From UBA668 sp041918155 (GTDB lineage: Bacteria > Actinomycetota > Acidimicrobiia > Acidimicrobiales > Ilumatobacteraceae): a stretch of DNA of 64,000 nt. Below are positions 34,936 to 45,908 of this stretch, in pieces. The stretch spans positions 1 through 64,000 of the forward strand of contig JAYRWH010000056.1 in NCBI GenBank assembly GCA_041918155.1. Direction: 5' to 3'. Each line of letters starts with the position of its first letter. The stretch's first letter is position 1. The notes beneath the pieces were generated by a model. It was not told the DNA's origin, made no database searches, and saw nothing but the letters and a program-made list of their open reading frames with translations. Position numbers and translations under genes: made by a program.

Positions 34936-34941
34936 TAGGCT
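34936..34941 (+). promoter_or_regulatory. Putative -10 (TAGGCT) of the precorrin-2 dehydrogenase gene
   Basis: TAGGCT ends exactly six bases before the GTG at 34948, predicting a leaderless transcript. Confidence 0.45.
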
Positions 34942-34947
34942 GCTGCG

Positions 34948-35508
34948 GTGGCGTTCGACTACCCCGTGTTCCTCGATCTCACCAATGTTCGCGTGCTGCT
35001 CGTCGGCGGTGGCGCGGTCGCCGAGCGCAAGCTGGCCGGCCTCGCCGCAGCGGGGGCGCAGGTCACCGTCGTCGCTCCGGTCGTGACCGAGGGCGTGGTC
35101 CGGATGGCCGCCCACGTGCGTCGCCGCCCGTATGCGGCGGGCGATTGCGGCGGCCACCAGTTGGTGATCGCGGCCACCGACGACCCCGCGGTGAACGCAG
35201 CCGTCGCCGCCGAGGCGCGAGCCGCGGGCGTGTGGGTGAACAGCGCCGACGACCCGGCCAACTGCACGTTCACGCTTCCGGCCGTCGTGCGGCGTGGGCC
35301 GGTGGTGGCAGCGGTGGGCACCGGCGGGGCGTCCCCGGCGCTGGCCTCCTACCTGCGCGACCGCATCGCCGTAGAAGTGGTCGATGAGCGCGTCGAGCAG
35401 GCGGCGGCCGAGTTGGCCCGCCAGCGGGCAGACATCCGGGCCGCCGGTGGTAGTACCGAGGACGTCGACTGGGCCGACCGGATCAGGGTTGCGCTCGGCG
35501 ACGCCTGA
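34948..35508 (+). CDS. Precorrin-2 dehydrogenase / sirohydrochlorin ferrochelatase-like (CysG N-terminal type)
   Basis: A 186-residue protein equivalent to the N-terminal half of CysG or yeast Met8p. The NAD-binding motif VLLVGGGAVAERKLAGLAAA opens it, followed by VIAATDDPAVNAAVAAEARA, WVNSADDPANCTFTLPAVV and VGTGGASPALASYLRDRI, all family hallmarks. It oxidises precorrin-2 to sirohydrochlorin and may insert iron. It is transcribed divergently from the cysHDN-cobA operon and complements the separate cobA, so siroheme synthesis is split over the two units. Confidence 0.9.
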   Translation: MAFDYPVFLDLTNVRVLLVGGGAVAERKLAGLAAAGAQVTVVAPVVTEGVVRMAAHVRRRPYAAGDCGGHQLVIAATDDPAVNAAVAAEARAAGVWVNSADDPANCTFTLPAVVRRGPVVAAVGTGGASPALASYLRDRIAVEVVDERVEQAAAELARQRADIRAAGGSTEDVDWADRIRVALGDA

Positions 35509-35522
35509 TCAGTCGCCGATCG

Positions 35523-35912
35523 TCAGGGTGTGATCGTCAGCTGCGCGTCCATCGTGCCGGAGTGACCGGGGATCTTGCAGATGATGCGGTACTCGCCGGG
35601 GGCGAGATCGAGGTCGTCGGTGCCGTTCGCGCCCTTGGTGGGCAGGTCGATCGGCGACCCGACGTCGTTGCCGTCGCTATCGACGATGTGCAGGTTGTGA
35701 GCGAGGCCCGAGTCGTTGACGGCATACAGCGAGATCGCTCCGTCGGCGGCGCTGGCGGTGTACGAGGTGGCGTTCCACCGCAGGCCGTCCGTGGCGCGCA
35801 CGACGACATCGGCCGTGGCGGGCGCGGTGGAGCTGGAGGAGCTGGAGGAACCGCAGGCGGTGAGCGCGACCAGCCCGAGGGCGAGGATCGGGGAAGCGAC
35901 CTTGTAATGCAT
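35523..35912 (-). CDS. Cupredoxin-type copper lipoprotein
   Basis: A 129-residue exported lipoprotein: signal VASPILALGLVALTAC with lipobox cysteine C20, a serine-rich linker, then a plastocyanin-like beta-barrel. Type 1 copper ligands are H75 (NLHIVD), C112, H117 and M121 in the loop CKIPGHSGTM, which matches the C-x4-H-x3-M pattern. It probably carries electrons or copper at the outer face of the membrane, for example to a terminal oxidase. The ATG at 35912 has a perfect TATTAT seven bases upstream and no ribosome site. It is divergent from kgd. Confidence 0.85.
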   Translation of the reverse strand: MHYKVASPILALGLVALTACGSSSSSSSTAPATADVVVRATDGLRWNATSYTASAADGAISLYAVNDSGLAHNLHIVDSDGNDVGSPIDLPTKGANGTDDLDLAPGEYRIICKIPGHSGTMDAQLTITP

Positions 35913-35919
35913 GACCGCA

Positions 35920-35925
35920 ATAATA
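35920..35925 (-). promoter_or_regulatory. Putative -10 (TATTAT) of the cupredoxin gene
   Basis: On the minus strand TATTAT ends seven bases before the ATG at 35912. It is the least degenerate -10 hexamer I see in the window. Confidence 0.5.
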
Positions 35926-35974
35926 CAAGTGGGAACTTCGGAAATGCAACCGGGGTCCTGCGGTGGACGGCGAG

Positions 35975-35980
35975 TACCAT
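35975..35980 (+). promoter_or_regulatory. Putative -10 (TACCAT) of kgd
   Basis: TACCAT ends nine bases before the ATG at 35990 and only three before an in-frame ATG at 35984, which favours 35990 as the used start. Confidence 0.4.
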
Positions 35981-35989
35981 CCCATGGCG

Positions 35990-39601
<3,612 letters not shown>

Positions 39602-39623
39602 CGGAGTGACACCGACGGGGTGT

Positions 39624-40247
39624 TCAGTCCCAGCCCAACACGGCGGACAGATCGGCGATCGCTTGCTCGGCCGACGTCACCTTGATGGTCGTCATGCCCA
39701 TCGCCGCCGCCGGCTTGAGGTTCACTCCGAGATCGTCGAGGAACACGCACTCGTGCGGTTCGACGGCGAGCAGCTCGCACGCAATCTCGTAGAAGCGCGG
39801 CTCGGGCTTGCGGATACCGACTTTGCTGCTCTCCACCACGACGTCGAAGCGGCGGATCACGTCTTCGAACGCGGCACGCCGTTCGCTCGGGGCGTCGCCG
39901 ACGGACATGTTGTTGGTGAGGCAGGCGACCTTGTAGCCGGCCGCCTTCACCCGTTCGAGCATGTCGACCATCGCTTCGCGGATCTCGCCGGCGAGCATCC
40001 CGAGGACGTCTGCCCCGCGCACCCGATGCCCGAGCGCCGCGGACTCGTCGGCGAACAGCACGTCGAACTCGGTGAGGCCGATCTCGCTGCGTTCGAGGCG
40101 CGCCCAGGCGTTGTCGCGCGGGTTGGTGGCGTTGACGGTGCGGATCAGGTCGGCCGGCAACCCGCGTTCGGCTTCGAACCGGTTGAACAACTCGAATGGG
40201 CTGGATGCGATCACCCCACCGAAGTCCCAGAGCACAGCTTTCATCAT
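39624..40247 (-). CDS. HAD-superfamily hydrolase (epoxide-hydrolase N-domain type)
   Basis: A 207-residue HAD-IA hydrolase. Motif I is LWDFGGVIAS, with the nucleophile D and a glycine where the second aspartate usually stands, as in the N-domain of soluble epoxide hydrolase and ACAD10-like proteins. Motif II is CLTNNMS, motif III includes the lysine in SKVGIRKPEPRFYE, and motif IV is CVFLDDLGVNLKPA. The substrate is probably a small phosphate or acyl/alkyl compound, not predictable. It is divergent from the NYN fusion gene, with the two -10 hexamers overlapping. Confidence 0.85.
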   Translation of the reverse strand: MMKAVLWDFGGVIASSPFELFNRFEAERGLPADLIRTVNATNPRDNAWARLERSEIGLTEFDVLFADESAALGHRVRGADVLGMLAGEIREAMVDMLERVKAAGYKVACLTNNMSVGDAPSERRAAFEDVIRRFDVVVESSKVGIRKPEPRFYEIACELLAVEPHECVFLDDLGVNLKPAAAMGMTTIKVTSAEQAIADLSAVLGWD

Positions 40248-40253
40248 CGGGGC

Positions 40254-40263
40254 ATCGTAGGCT
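40254..40263. promoter_or_regulatory. Overlapping divergent -10 elements, HAD hydrolase / NYN-S1 gene
   Basis: ATCGTAGGCT reads TACGAT on the minus strand (40254-40259), six bases before the HAD ATG at 40247, and TAGGCT on the plus strand (40258-40263), nine bases before the ATG at 40273. The hexamers share the central TA. Confidence 0.45.
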
Positions 40264-40272
40264 GACGACGTT

Positions 40273-41529
40273 ATGCCACATCATGTCGTCGTCGACGGGT
40301 CGAACATCGCGACCGAAGGACGCACCAACCCCAGCCTCCAGCAACTCAACGACGCCGTGCTGGCGTACATGGCAGAGCACCCAAAAGCGCTCATCACCGT
40401 CGTGGTCGATGCCACGTTCGGCCATCGCATCGATTCCAAAGAGGTCGCCGAGTTCGATGCCGCGATCGCCAACAACGAACTCGTCGCTCCGCCGGCCGGT
40501 GCCATCGGCCGCGGCGACGCATTCGTACTGACCATCGCCAACAAGGCGCAGGCGACGATCCTCTCCAACGACAGCTTCCAGGAGTTCCACCCCGAGTACG
40601 CGTGGCTGTTCGACGAGGGCCGCCTCGTCGGCGGCAAGCCCGTACCCCACGTTGGCTGGGTGTTCGTCGATCGCCTGCCGGTGCGCGGGCCCACCAGCCG
40701 CAAGGCGATGAACGAGGCAAAGCGCAAGGCCAAGCCCAAGGCCGGCGACGAGACCGTGCGCGTCGGCAGCCCCGAGGCGAGCAAGCCCATGCCGGTGCCG
40801 AAAGCTCCGCCTCCCGGCCCGGCGAAGGGCGCGCGCAAGGAAGCCGCAACGCCCAAGGCCGCGGGGCACAAGGCTGCTGCGCCGAAGGCCGCCGCTCACA
40901 AGCCCCCGGCGGTTACCGCTGCACACGCCGAATCCGCGACGCCGAGCCATGCCCGCTCCACGGTGAACGACCTGCTGAGCTTCCTCACGTTCGTCGAGGG
41001 ACACCCGGTGGGCACGAGCGTCAACGCGATCGTCGACCACTACTCGTCACATGGTGCGTACGTCCGCGTCGGCGAAATCTTCGCCTACGTGCCGCTGCGC
41101 CTGATGGCTGATCCTGCGCCACGCAGCGCCCGCGAGTTCATGAAGGTCGGCGAATCGATCACGCTCGTGGTCGACAGCTTCGTGCCGGCCAAGCGCAGCG
41201 TCGACCTCGCGGTGCCCGGCGTGGGCAACGCGCCCACCCTCGCCCCGGCCGCTCCGGTGACGAAGTCGCGGGCCAAGAAGGCGGCGCCACCCGCGAAAGA
41301 GCCGGCATCCGCGAAGAAGGCCGTTGCCGCGTCGGCCAAGCCGGCCTCCGCGCAGAGGCCGGCACCGGCCCAGAGGACTGCTGCGAAAAAGGCCACACCC
41401 GCCAAGAAGGCCCCCGCCAAGAAGGCCGCCCCGGTGAAGAAGGCCCCCGCCGCGAATGCGCCAGTGAAGAGGGCTCCCGCCAAGAACGCGCCGGCGAAGA
41501 AGACCGCGGCGAAGAAGTCCGCGAGGTAG
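40273..41529 (+). CDS. NYN (Zc3h12a-like) ribonuclease - S1-like domain - histone-H1-like tail fusion
   Basis: A 418-residue three-part protein. Residues 1-135 form a NYN/PIN-like nuclease: VVVDGSNIATEGRTNPSL has the first acidic residue, VVVDATFGHRID the second, and IGRGDAFVLTIANK and ILSNDSFQEF the third and fourth, as in the Zc3h12a/Regnase RNase group. A low-complexity Pro/Ala/Lys linker leads to a beta-barrel-like region at about 225-312 (VGTSVNAIVDHYSSHGAYVRVGEIFAYVPLRL-like) that reads as an S1-type RNA-binding domain. Residues about 330-418 are a run of AAKK/PAKKA repeats like histone H1 or mycobacterial HupB tails. Together this suggests an RNA-degrading or RNA-processing enzyme with a nucleic-acid-tethering tail. 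The partition is inferred by eye. Confidence 0.75.
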   Translation: MPHHVVVDGSNIATEGRTNPSLQQLNDAVLAYMAEHPKALITVVVDATFGHRIDSKEVAEFDAAIANNELVAPPAGAIGRGDAFVLTIANKAQATILSNDSFQEFHPEYAWLFDEGRLVGGKPVPHVGWVFVDRLPVRGPTSRKAMNEAKRKAKPKAGDETVRVGSPEASKPMPVPKAPPPGPAKGARKEAATPKAAGHKAAAPKAAAHKPPAVTAAHAESATPSHARSTVNDLLSFLTFVEGHPVGTSVNAIVDHYSSHGAYVRVGEIFAYVPLRLMADPAPRSAREFMKVGESITLVVDSFVPAKRSVDLAVPGVGNAPTLAPAAPVTKSRAKKAAPPAKEPASAKKAVAASAKPASAQRPAPAQRTAAKKATPAKKAPAKKAAPVKKAPAANAPVKRAPAKNAPAKKTAAKKSAR

Positions 41530-41538
41530 GGCACCGCG

Positions 41539-42309
41539 TTGCGCATCGCCACCTGGAATGTCAACTCGCTGAAGGCTCGGTTGCCCCGCGTGGAGGAGTG
41601 GCTGGCCGACATGCGGCCCGACGTCCTCTGCCTGCAGGAGACCAAGCTCGCTGACGACGCCTTTCCCGCGCTGTCGTTCGGGGCGCTTGGCTACGAGGCG
41701 GCACATCATGGTCAGGGGCAGTGGAACGGTGTGGCGATCCTCTCGCGTGTGGGCCTCGGCGATGTCGTGGCCAACTTCGCCGACGGCGCCGAGCCCGACG
41801 CCGAGGCGCGCATCATCACCGCCACGTGCGGAGGTGTCCGCGTCAGCAGCGTGTACGTGCCCAACGGCCGCTCTCTCGACCACGAGCACTACCAGTACAA
41901 GCTGCGCTGGCTCGCCCGCCTGCGTGCGCACGTGGCGGCGCAGGGCACACCTGCCGACGCGGTCGTCGTGACCGGCGACTTCAACATCGCGCCCACCGAT
42001 CTCGACGTCTACGACCCGATGAAGTTCGTCGGAGCCACCCACGTCAGCCCGCAGGAGCGGGCCGAACTGGCAGCGCTGTGCGACTGGGGCTTCACCGACC
42101 TGTTCCGCCAGCACCACTCCGAGGGCAAGCTGTACAGCTGGTGGGACTACCGCGCCGGCGACTTCCACCAGGGCCGCGGCCTGCGCATCGATCTCGTGCT
42201 CGGCACCCGCCCGGTGGCGGATCGCTGCACGTTCAGCATCATCGACCGCAATGCGCGTAAGGGGCAGTCGCCCTCCGATCATGCACCCGTCATGGTCGAC
42301 CTCGACTGA
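41539..42309 (+). CDS. xthA: Exodeoxyribonuclease III (AP endonuclease)
   Basis: A 256-residue exonuclease III family enzyme that cleaves abasic sites and 3' blocks. Metal and catalytic residues are visible in TWNVNSLKARL (N), CLQETKL (E), VYVPNG (Y), VVTGDFNIAPTDLDVYDP (D/N) and the final SDHAPVMVDL (D-H). The start is a TTG at 41539, nine bases after the preceding stop, giving LRIATWNVNSL; no ATG or GTG is available at the family N-terminus. A weak TAGGGC lies six bases upstream. Confidence 0.93.
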   Translation: MRIATWNVNSLKARLPRVEEWLADMRPDVLCLQETKLADDAFPALSFGALGYEAAHHGQGQWNGVAILSRVGLGDVVANFADGAEPDAEARIITATCGGVRVSSVYVPNGRSLDHEHYQYKLRWLARLRAHVAAQGTPADAVVVTGDFNIAPTDLDVYDPMKFVGATHVSPQERAELAALCDWGFTDLFRQHHSEGKLYSWWDYRAGDFHQGRGLRIDLVLGTRPVADRCTFSIIDRNARKGQSPSDHAPVMVDLD

Positions 42310-42318
42310 GCAGCCCGG

Positions 42319-44172
42319 TCAGACGGCGTGGGGGAGTGGGCGCAGCCGCGCCGCCGCGGTCTCGGTGATGCCGAGCCGGTGCGCGAGATCGGCGACGGAC
42401 GTCGGAGGTTCGGCCGCCAGTGAACGCAGCACCCGGTCGGTGCACACCGCGACATCGACCTGGCCCGATGCACGGGCGACGGATGTGCGCCACTCCCGGT
42501 AGGGCACCAGCGGATCGACCGCGCGTGGCGCGCGTGTCGGGGGCGCGACCACTTCGGTGTCGCGCCGGCCGGCAGCGGTGAGCGCCTCGAGCCAGCGACT
42601 GGGCCGCACGGGCTTGCGGCCGCGATTGTCTGCGTGGGTGACGACGAGATGCTCCGCAGCACGGGTGACGGCGACATGGAGCAACCGTGCCTCTTCCGCG
42701 AGCTGCACCTCTGAGGTGGCCGACGAGTGGGGCACCAGCCCCTCCTCGACCCCGGCCACCACGACGCCCCACCACTCGCGGCCCTTGGCCGCGTGGAACG
42801 TGAGCAGCGACACGGCCTCCGATCGATCATCGGCCGTGAGGTCGTCGAACGGGGTGCGGGCATCGACCCAGGCGCGAAACGACCCGGTGGCGCCGGCGGC
42901 GAGGAAGCGGTCGGCCTCCTCGGCCACCCGGCGCTCGATGTCGTCGCCCTCGGCGAAGGAGCGTTCGGTCCACTCGGCGAGTTGTTCGCGCGTGCACCGG
43001 CACGCCGCGGCGAGCGCCCGCTCGATCGGTGAACGCCCGACGCTGCGCTCGGTGGCGATGCCCGCCGCGGTGAGCGCCTTGTCGATCACGCTGAGCTGTT
43101 CGTTCGTGCGGGCCAGGACCGCGAAGTCGGATCCCGGGCGCAGGTGGATGAGGCCACGCACGTGGGCCGCGACCGCCTGTGCCTCGGAGTGCTCATCGGT
43201 GAAGTTGCGCACGGCGACGGGCGCGCCTGGTGGCCGCTGGCTCTCTGTGTCGTCGGGCTGGCCGGCCGCGGTGAGCACCGCCGTGCCCGCGTGGACCACC
43301 TGGGGTGAGCAGCGGTAGTTGGCGCCGAGGCGCACGACCGTGACACCGGGGTAGGTGCGCTCGACCTCGCCCAAGAGGCCCGGGTCGGCGCCGTTCCAGC
43401 CGTAGATCGCCTGTCGCGGATCGCCCACCAGGCACACGTCGGGCCGCCCGCCGCGAAGGGCTTCGAGCATCGAGTGCTGTAGTGGGTTGAGGTCTTGCAC
43501 CTCGTCGACGAAGAAGTGCCGATAGCGCCAGTGGATGCCCTCGGCCCACTGGGGGTCGGAGCGCATCGACCTCACCACCTGGTCGAGCAGGTCGTCGAAA
43601 TCGACCACGCCGCGGCGCTGCTTGAGTTGCTCGTAGGCCTGAACGAACTCGGTGAAACGGCCCGGTGGGATCGCCGAGCGGCGCCGCGCCTTGCGGCAGG
43701 CGCTGTCGTACGCGTCGGGGGTGATCAGGCGAGCCCTGGCCCAATCGATGTCGGCGAGCGCGCCCCCGACCTCGACCGACAGGCGAACTTGGGTGATGCA
43801 CTCGCGCACCAGGCGCCCGCGGTCGGGGGCGACATGCGGGGGCCGGGTGTTGGTCGCCAATGCGCGGTCGCCGAGCAGACGCAGTGCGATCGCGTGGAAC
43901 GTGCCTGCCTCGACCGGCTCGCGCAGGTCGAACCGGCGCAGCCGGCGCTTCAGCTCGCCGGCCGCATCGCGGGTGAACGTGAGCGCCAACACGTGGCGGG
44001 CCTGGGCCTGCCCCTCCAGCACGCGGTAGGCGATGCGGCGGGTGAGCACCGTTGTCTTGCCCGATCCAGCCGCGGCGATGATCGCCAGCGGCGCCGCCTG
44101 GGTGGTGACCGCCTCGATCTGCTGCGCGTCGAGGCCGGCCAGCAGGCTGTTCGGCGCGGTGGGGGAGATCAC
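42319..44172 (-). CDS. UvrD/Rep-family DNA helicase with HRDC-like C-terminus
   Basis: A 617-residue superfamily 1A helicase. Motif I is AAAGSGKTTVLTRRIAYRV, motif II VDEVQDLNPLQHS, motif III GDPRQAIYGWNGAD, motif V/VI region TFHAAKGREWWGVVV and VAVTRAAEHL. The last ~65 residues (PYREWRTSVARASGQVDVAV, then a helical repeat) look like an HRDC domain, as in actinobacterial UvrD2. The tetracysteine motif of mycobacterial UvrD2 is not seen. GTG 44172 was preferred to GTG 44181 because TATCGT lies seven bases upstream of it. It converges with xthA, another repair gene. Confidence 0.88.
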   Translation of the reverse strand: MISPTAPNSLLAGLDAQQIEAVTTQAAPLAIIAAAGSGKTTVLTRRIAYRVLEGQAQARHVLALTFTRDAAGELKRRLRRFDLREPVEAGTFHAIALRLLGDRALATNTRPPHVAPDRGRLVRECITQVRLSVEVGGALADIDWARARLITPDAYDSACRKARRRSAIPPGRFTEFVQAYEQLKQRRGVVDFDDLLDQVVRSMRSDPQWAEGIHWRYRHFFVDEVQDLNPLQHSMLEALRGGRPDVCLVGDPRQAIYGWNGADPGLLGEVERTYPGVTVVRLGANYRCSPQVVHAGTAVLTAAGQPDDTESQRPPGAPVAVRNFTDEHSEAQAVAAHVRGLIHLRPGSDFAVLARTNEQLSVIDKALTAAGIATERSVGRSPIERALAAACRCTREQLAEWTERSFAEGDDIERRVAEEADRFLAAGATGSFRAWVDARTPFDDLTADDRSEAVSLLTFHAAKGREWWGVVVAGVEEGLVPHSSATSEVQLAEEARLLHVAVTRAAEHLVVTHADNRGRKPVRPSRWLEALTAAGRRDTEVVAPPTRAPRAVDPLVPYREWRTSVARASGQVDVAVCTDRVLRSLAAEPPTSVADLAHRLGITETAAARLRPLPHAV

Positions 44173-44179
44173 AGCGGAC

Positions 44180-44185
44180 ACGATA
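44180..44185 (-). promoter_or_regulatory. Putative -10 (TATCGT) of the UvrD-like helicase
   Basis: On the minus strand TATCGT ends seven bases before the GTG at 44172. Confidence 0.4.
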
Positions 44186-44245
44186 GAGGGTGGGTGTCAT
44201 GCGGTTACCCCGAGCAGGTTGCCGATGCGCTGCTGAGACCGGGAC

Positions 44246-44251
44246 TACAGT
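44246..44251 (+). promoter_or_regulatory. Putative -10 (TACAGT) of the PH-domain gene
   Basis: TACAGT ends seven bases before the ATG at 44259; no ribosome site lies between. Confidence 0.45.
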
Positions 44252-44258
44252 CCTGGTC

Positions 44259-44894
44259 ATGACGTACCCCAAGAAGAACCTCAACGCCAACGAGACCGTT
44301 GCGCTCGACATGCACCCGCACTGGTGGTACTTCGCCGAGCCCGCGTTCGCTCTGATCGTCGCCATCGTCGTGGGCATCGTCGTCATCACACAGACCGACA
44401 GCGGCACGAATGCGCGCAAGGCCGCAGGCTGGCTGGCGCTCCTCCTGCTGGTGGTGTCGGCGCTGTGGCTGGTCGGTCGCTACCTGAAGTGGATCACCAC
44501 CAACTTCGTCATCACCTCGCAGCGAATGATCTTCCGCCAGGGTGTGTTCGCCAAGAGCGGCATCGAGATCCCGCTCGACCGCGTCAACAACGTCAACTTC
44601 AACCAGAGCATCTTCGAGCGCATCCTCGGCGCCGGCGACCTGCTCATCGAGTCGGCCAGCGAGGACGGCCAGCAGCGCTTCACCGACATCCGCCACCCCG
44701 ACAAGGTGCAGAACCTCGTGCACGCGCAGATGGAGGGCCTGGCCGTACGTCGTAGCGGGTACGCAGCGGCGGCTGTGGGCAACGCGGTGAGCGGAGACGT
44801 GACCGCACAGCTCGAGCGGCTCGAGGGCCTGCTGCAGCGCGGCACGATCAGCCAGGAGGAGTTCGACGCGCAGAAGCACAAGCTGCTCGGCTGA
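44259..44894 (+). CDS. PH-domain (bPH2/YdbS-like) membrane protein with SHOCT tail
   Basis: A 211-residue protein: two membrane helices (FALIVAIVVGIVVITQ and AGWLALLLLVVSALWLVGRYL), a bacterial PH-like domain (about residues 75-150, ITTNFVITSQRMIFRQGVFAK, DRVNNVNFNQSIFERILGAG) and a C-terminal SHOCT motif (QLERLEGLLQRGTISQEEFDAQKHKLL). SHOCT is a short oligomerisation or binding motif; bPH2 proteins sit in the inner membrane and their ligands are unknown. It converges with galK. Confidence 0.88.
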   Translation: MTYPKKNLNANETVALDMHPHWWYFAEPAFALIVAIVVGIVVITQTDSGTNARKAAGWLALLLLVVSALWLVGRYLKWITTNFVITSQRMIFRQGVFAKSGIEIPLDRVNNVNFNQSIFERILGAGDLLIESASEDGQQRFTDIRHPDKVQNLVHAQMEGLAVRRSGYAAAAVGNAVSGDVTAQLERLEGLLQRGTISQEEFDAQKHKLLG

Positions 44895-44918
44895 GCAGCT
44901 GCTTCACCGGATTTGGGC

Positions 44919-45908
44919 TCACACCAATCGCGCCCCGTCCACCGGGCGCACCACCCACCCGCTGAGCAGCGCGCCGGGTTCGGTGAGGGCCACCACGCAC
45001 CCGCCGTAACCTCCGCCGGTGATGCGCGCCCCGTACACGCCAGGGGTGGCGCATATGCGCTCGACCACGGCATCGACCTGAGCGGTGGAGCACTCGTAAA
45101 GGTCGCGCATGCTGGCGTGGCTCTCCACCATCAGCCGACCAGCGGCGTCGAGATCGCCCTCGCGCAGGGCGGCGGCGAACCGGAGCACCCGTTGGTTCTC
45201 GCCCGTGACGTGCAGCGCCCGTGCCCGAACGACTGGATCGTCGATCGTTGCCGCTGTCTCCGGGGTCGCCAGGCGCAGGGGCCCGATCAGCTCCTCGGCC
45301 CGGGCGCATTGGGCAACGCGCTCGGTGTAGGGGCTGCCGACGAGGGTGCGGTGGGCCACGAACTCCACCACGATCTCGACGTCGTCAGGAATGGGTACGG
45401 GCTCGATCGACAAGTCTGAGCAGTCGATGAGCAGGGCGTGGCCGTGCACGCCCGTGGCGATGACCAACTGGTCCATGATGCCCGTCGGAACCCCCGTCGC
45501 CCGATGCTCGGCGCGCCGACACAACTTGGCCAACTCGCGTGGACTGCCGTCGTAGCCGAGCGCGAGCGCGGCGGCCACTTCCAGCGACGCGCTGCTGGAG
45601 AGTCCGGCGCCGATGGGGATGTCGCTGGTGACATGGCCATCGATGCCCGCCGCGGGACCGACTTCGGCGATCACGGCCGCGATGTAGCGTCCCCACGCGG
45701 GCTCGACCGATCCGGGGTCGGCGACCTGCAGCGGCAGATCGACCTTGCGCGGATCGTCGAGCGAGGAGAGGTGCACCCGATCGGGCTGGGGGGTGAAGTG
45801 GATCTCGGTGTATCGGTCGATCGCCATCGGCATCACCAGCCCGCCGGTGAAGTCGGTGTGGTCGCCGATCAGGTTGACGCGCCCTGGCGCAACGGCGTGG
45901 CGGCTCAT
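44919..45908 (-). CDS. galK: Galactokinase (GHMP kinase)
   Basis: A 329-residue GHMP kinase. The galactokinase signature is APGRVNLIGDHTDFTGG near the N-terminus (D for the usual E), the ATP loop is PIGAGLSSSASLEVAAALAL and motif 3 is GARITGGGYGGCVV. It should phosphorylate galactose at C1. It is somewhat shorter than E. coli GalK (382), and no galT or galE is adjacent, so a related sugar is possible. Its start overlaps the LLM oxidoreductase stop by 4 bases, an uncommon pairing. Confidence 0.85.
   Translation of the reverse strand: MSRHAVAPGRVNLIGDHTDFTGGLVMPMAIDRYTEIHFTPQPDRVHLSSLDDPRKVDLPLQVADPGSVEPAWGRYIAAVIAEVGPAAGIDGHVTSDIPIGAGLSSSASLEVAAALALGYDGSPRELAKLCRRAEHRATGVPTGIMDQLVIATGVHGHALLIDCSDLSIEPVPIPDDVEIVVEFVAHRTLVGSPYTERVAQCARAEELIGPLRLATPETAATIDDPVVRARALHVTGENQRVLRFAAALREGDLDAAGRLMVESHASMRDLYECSTAQVDAVVERICATPGVYGARITGGGYGGCVVALTEPGALLSGWVVRPVDGARLV

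Noticed and set aside
41260..41529. Short tandem repeats looking like a repeat array
   Set aside because: They are codon-level AAKK/PAKKA repeats inside the NYN fusion protein; no spacers or constant repeat length, so not CRISPR.
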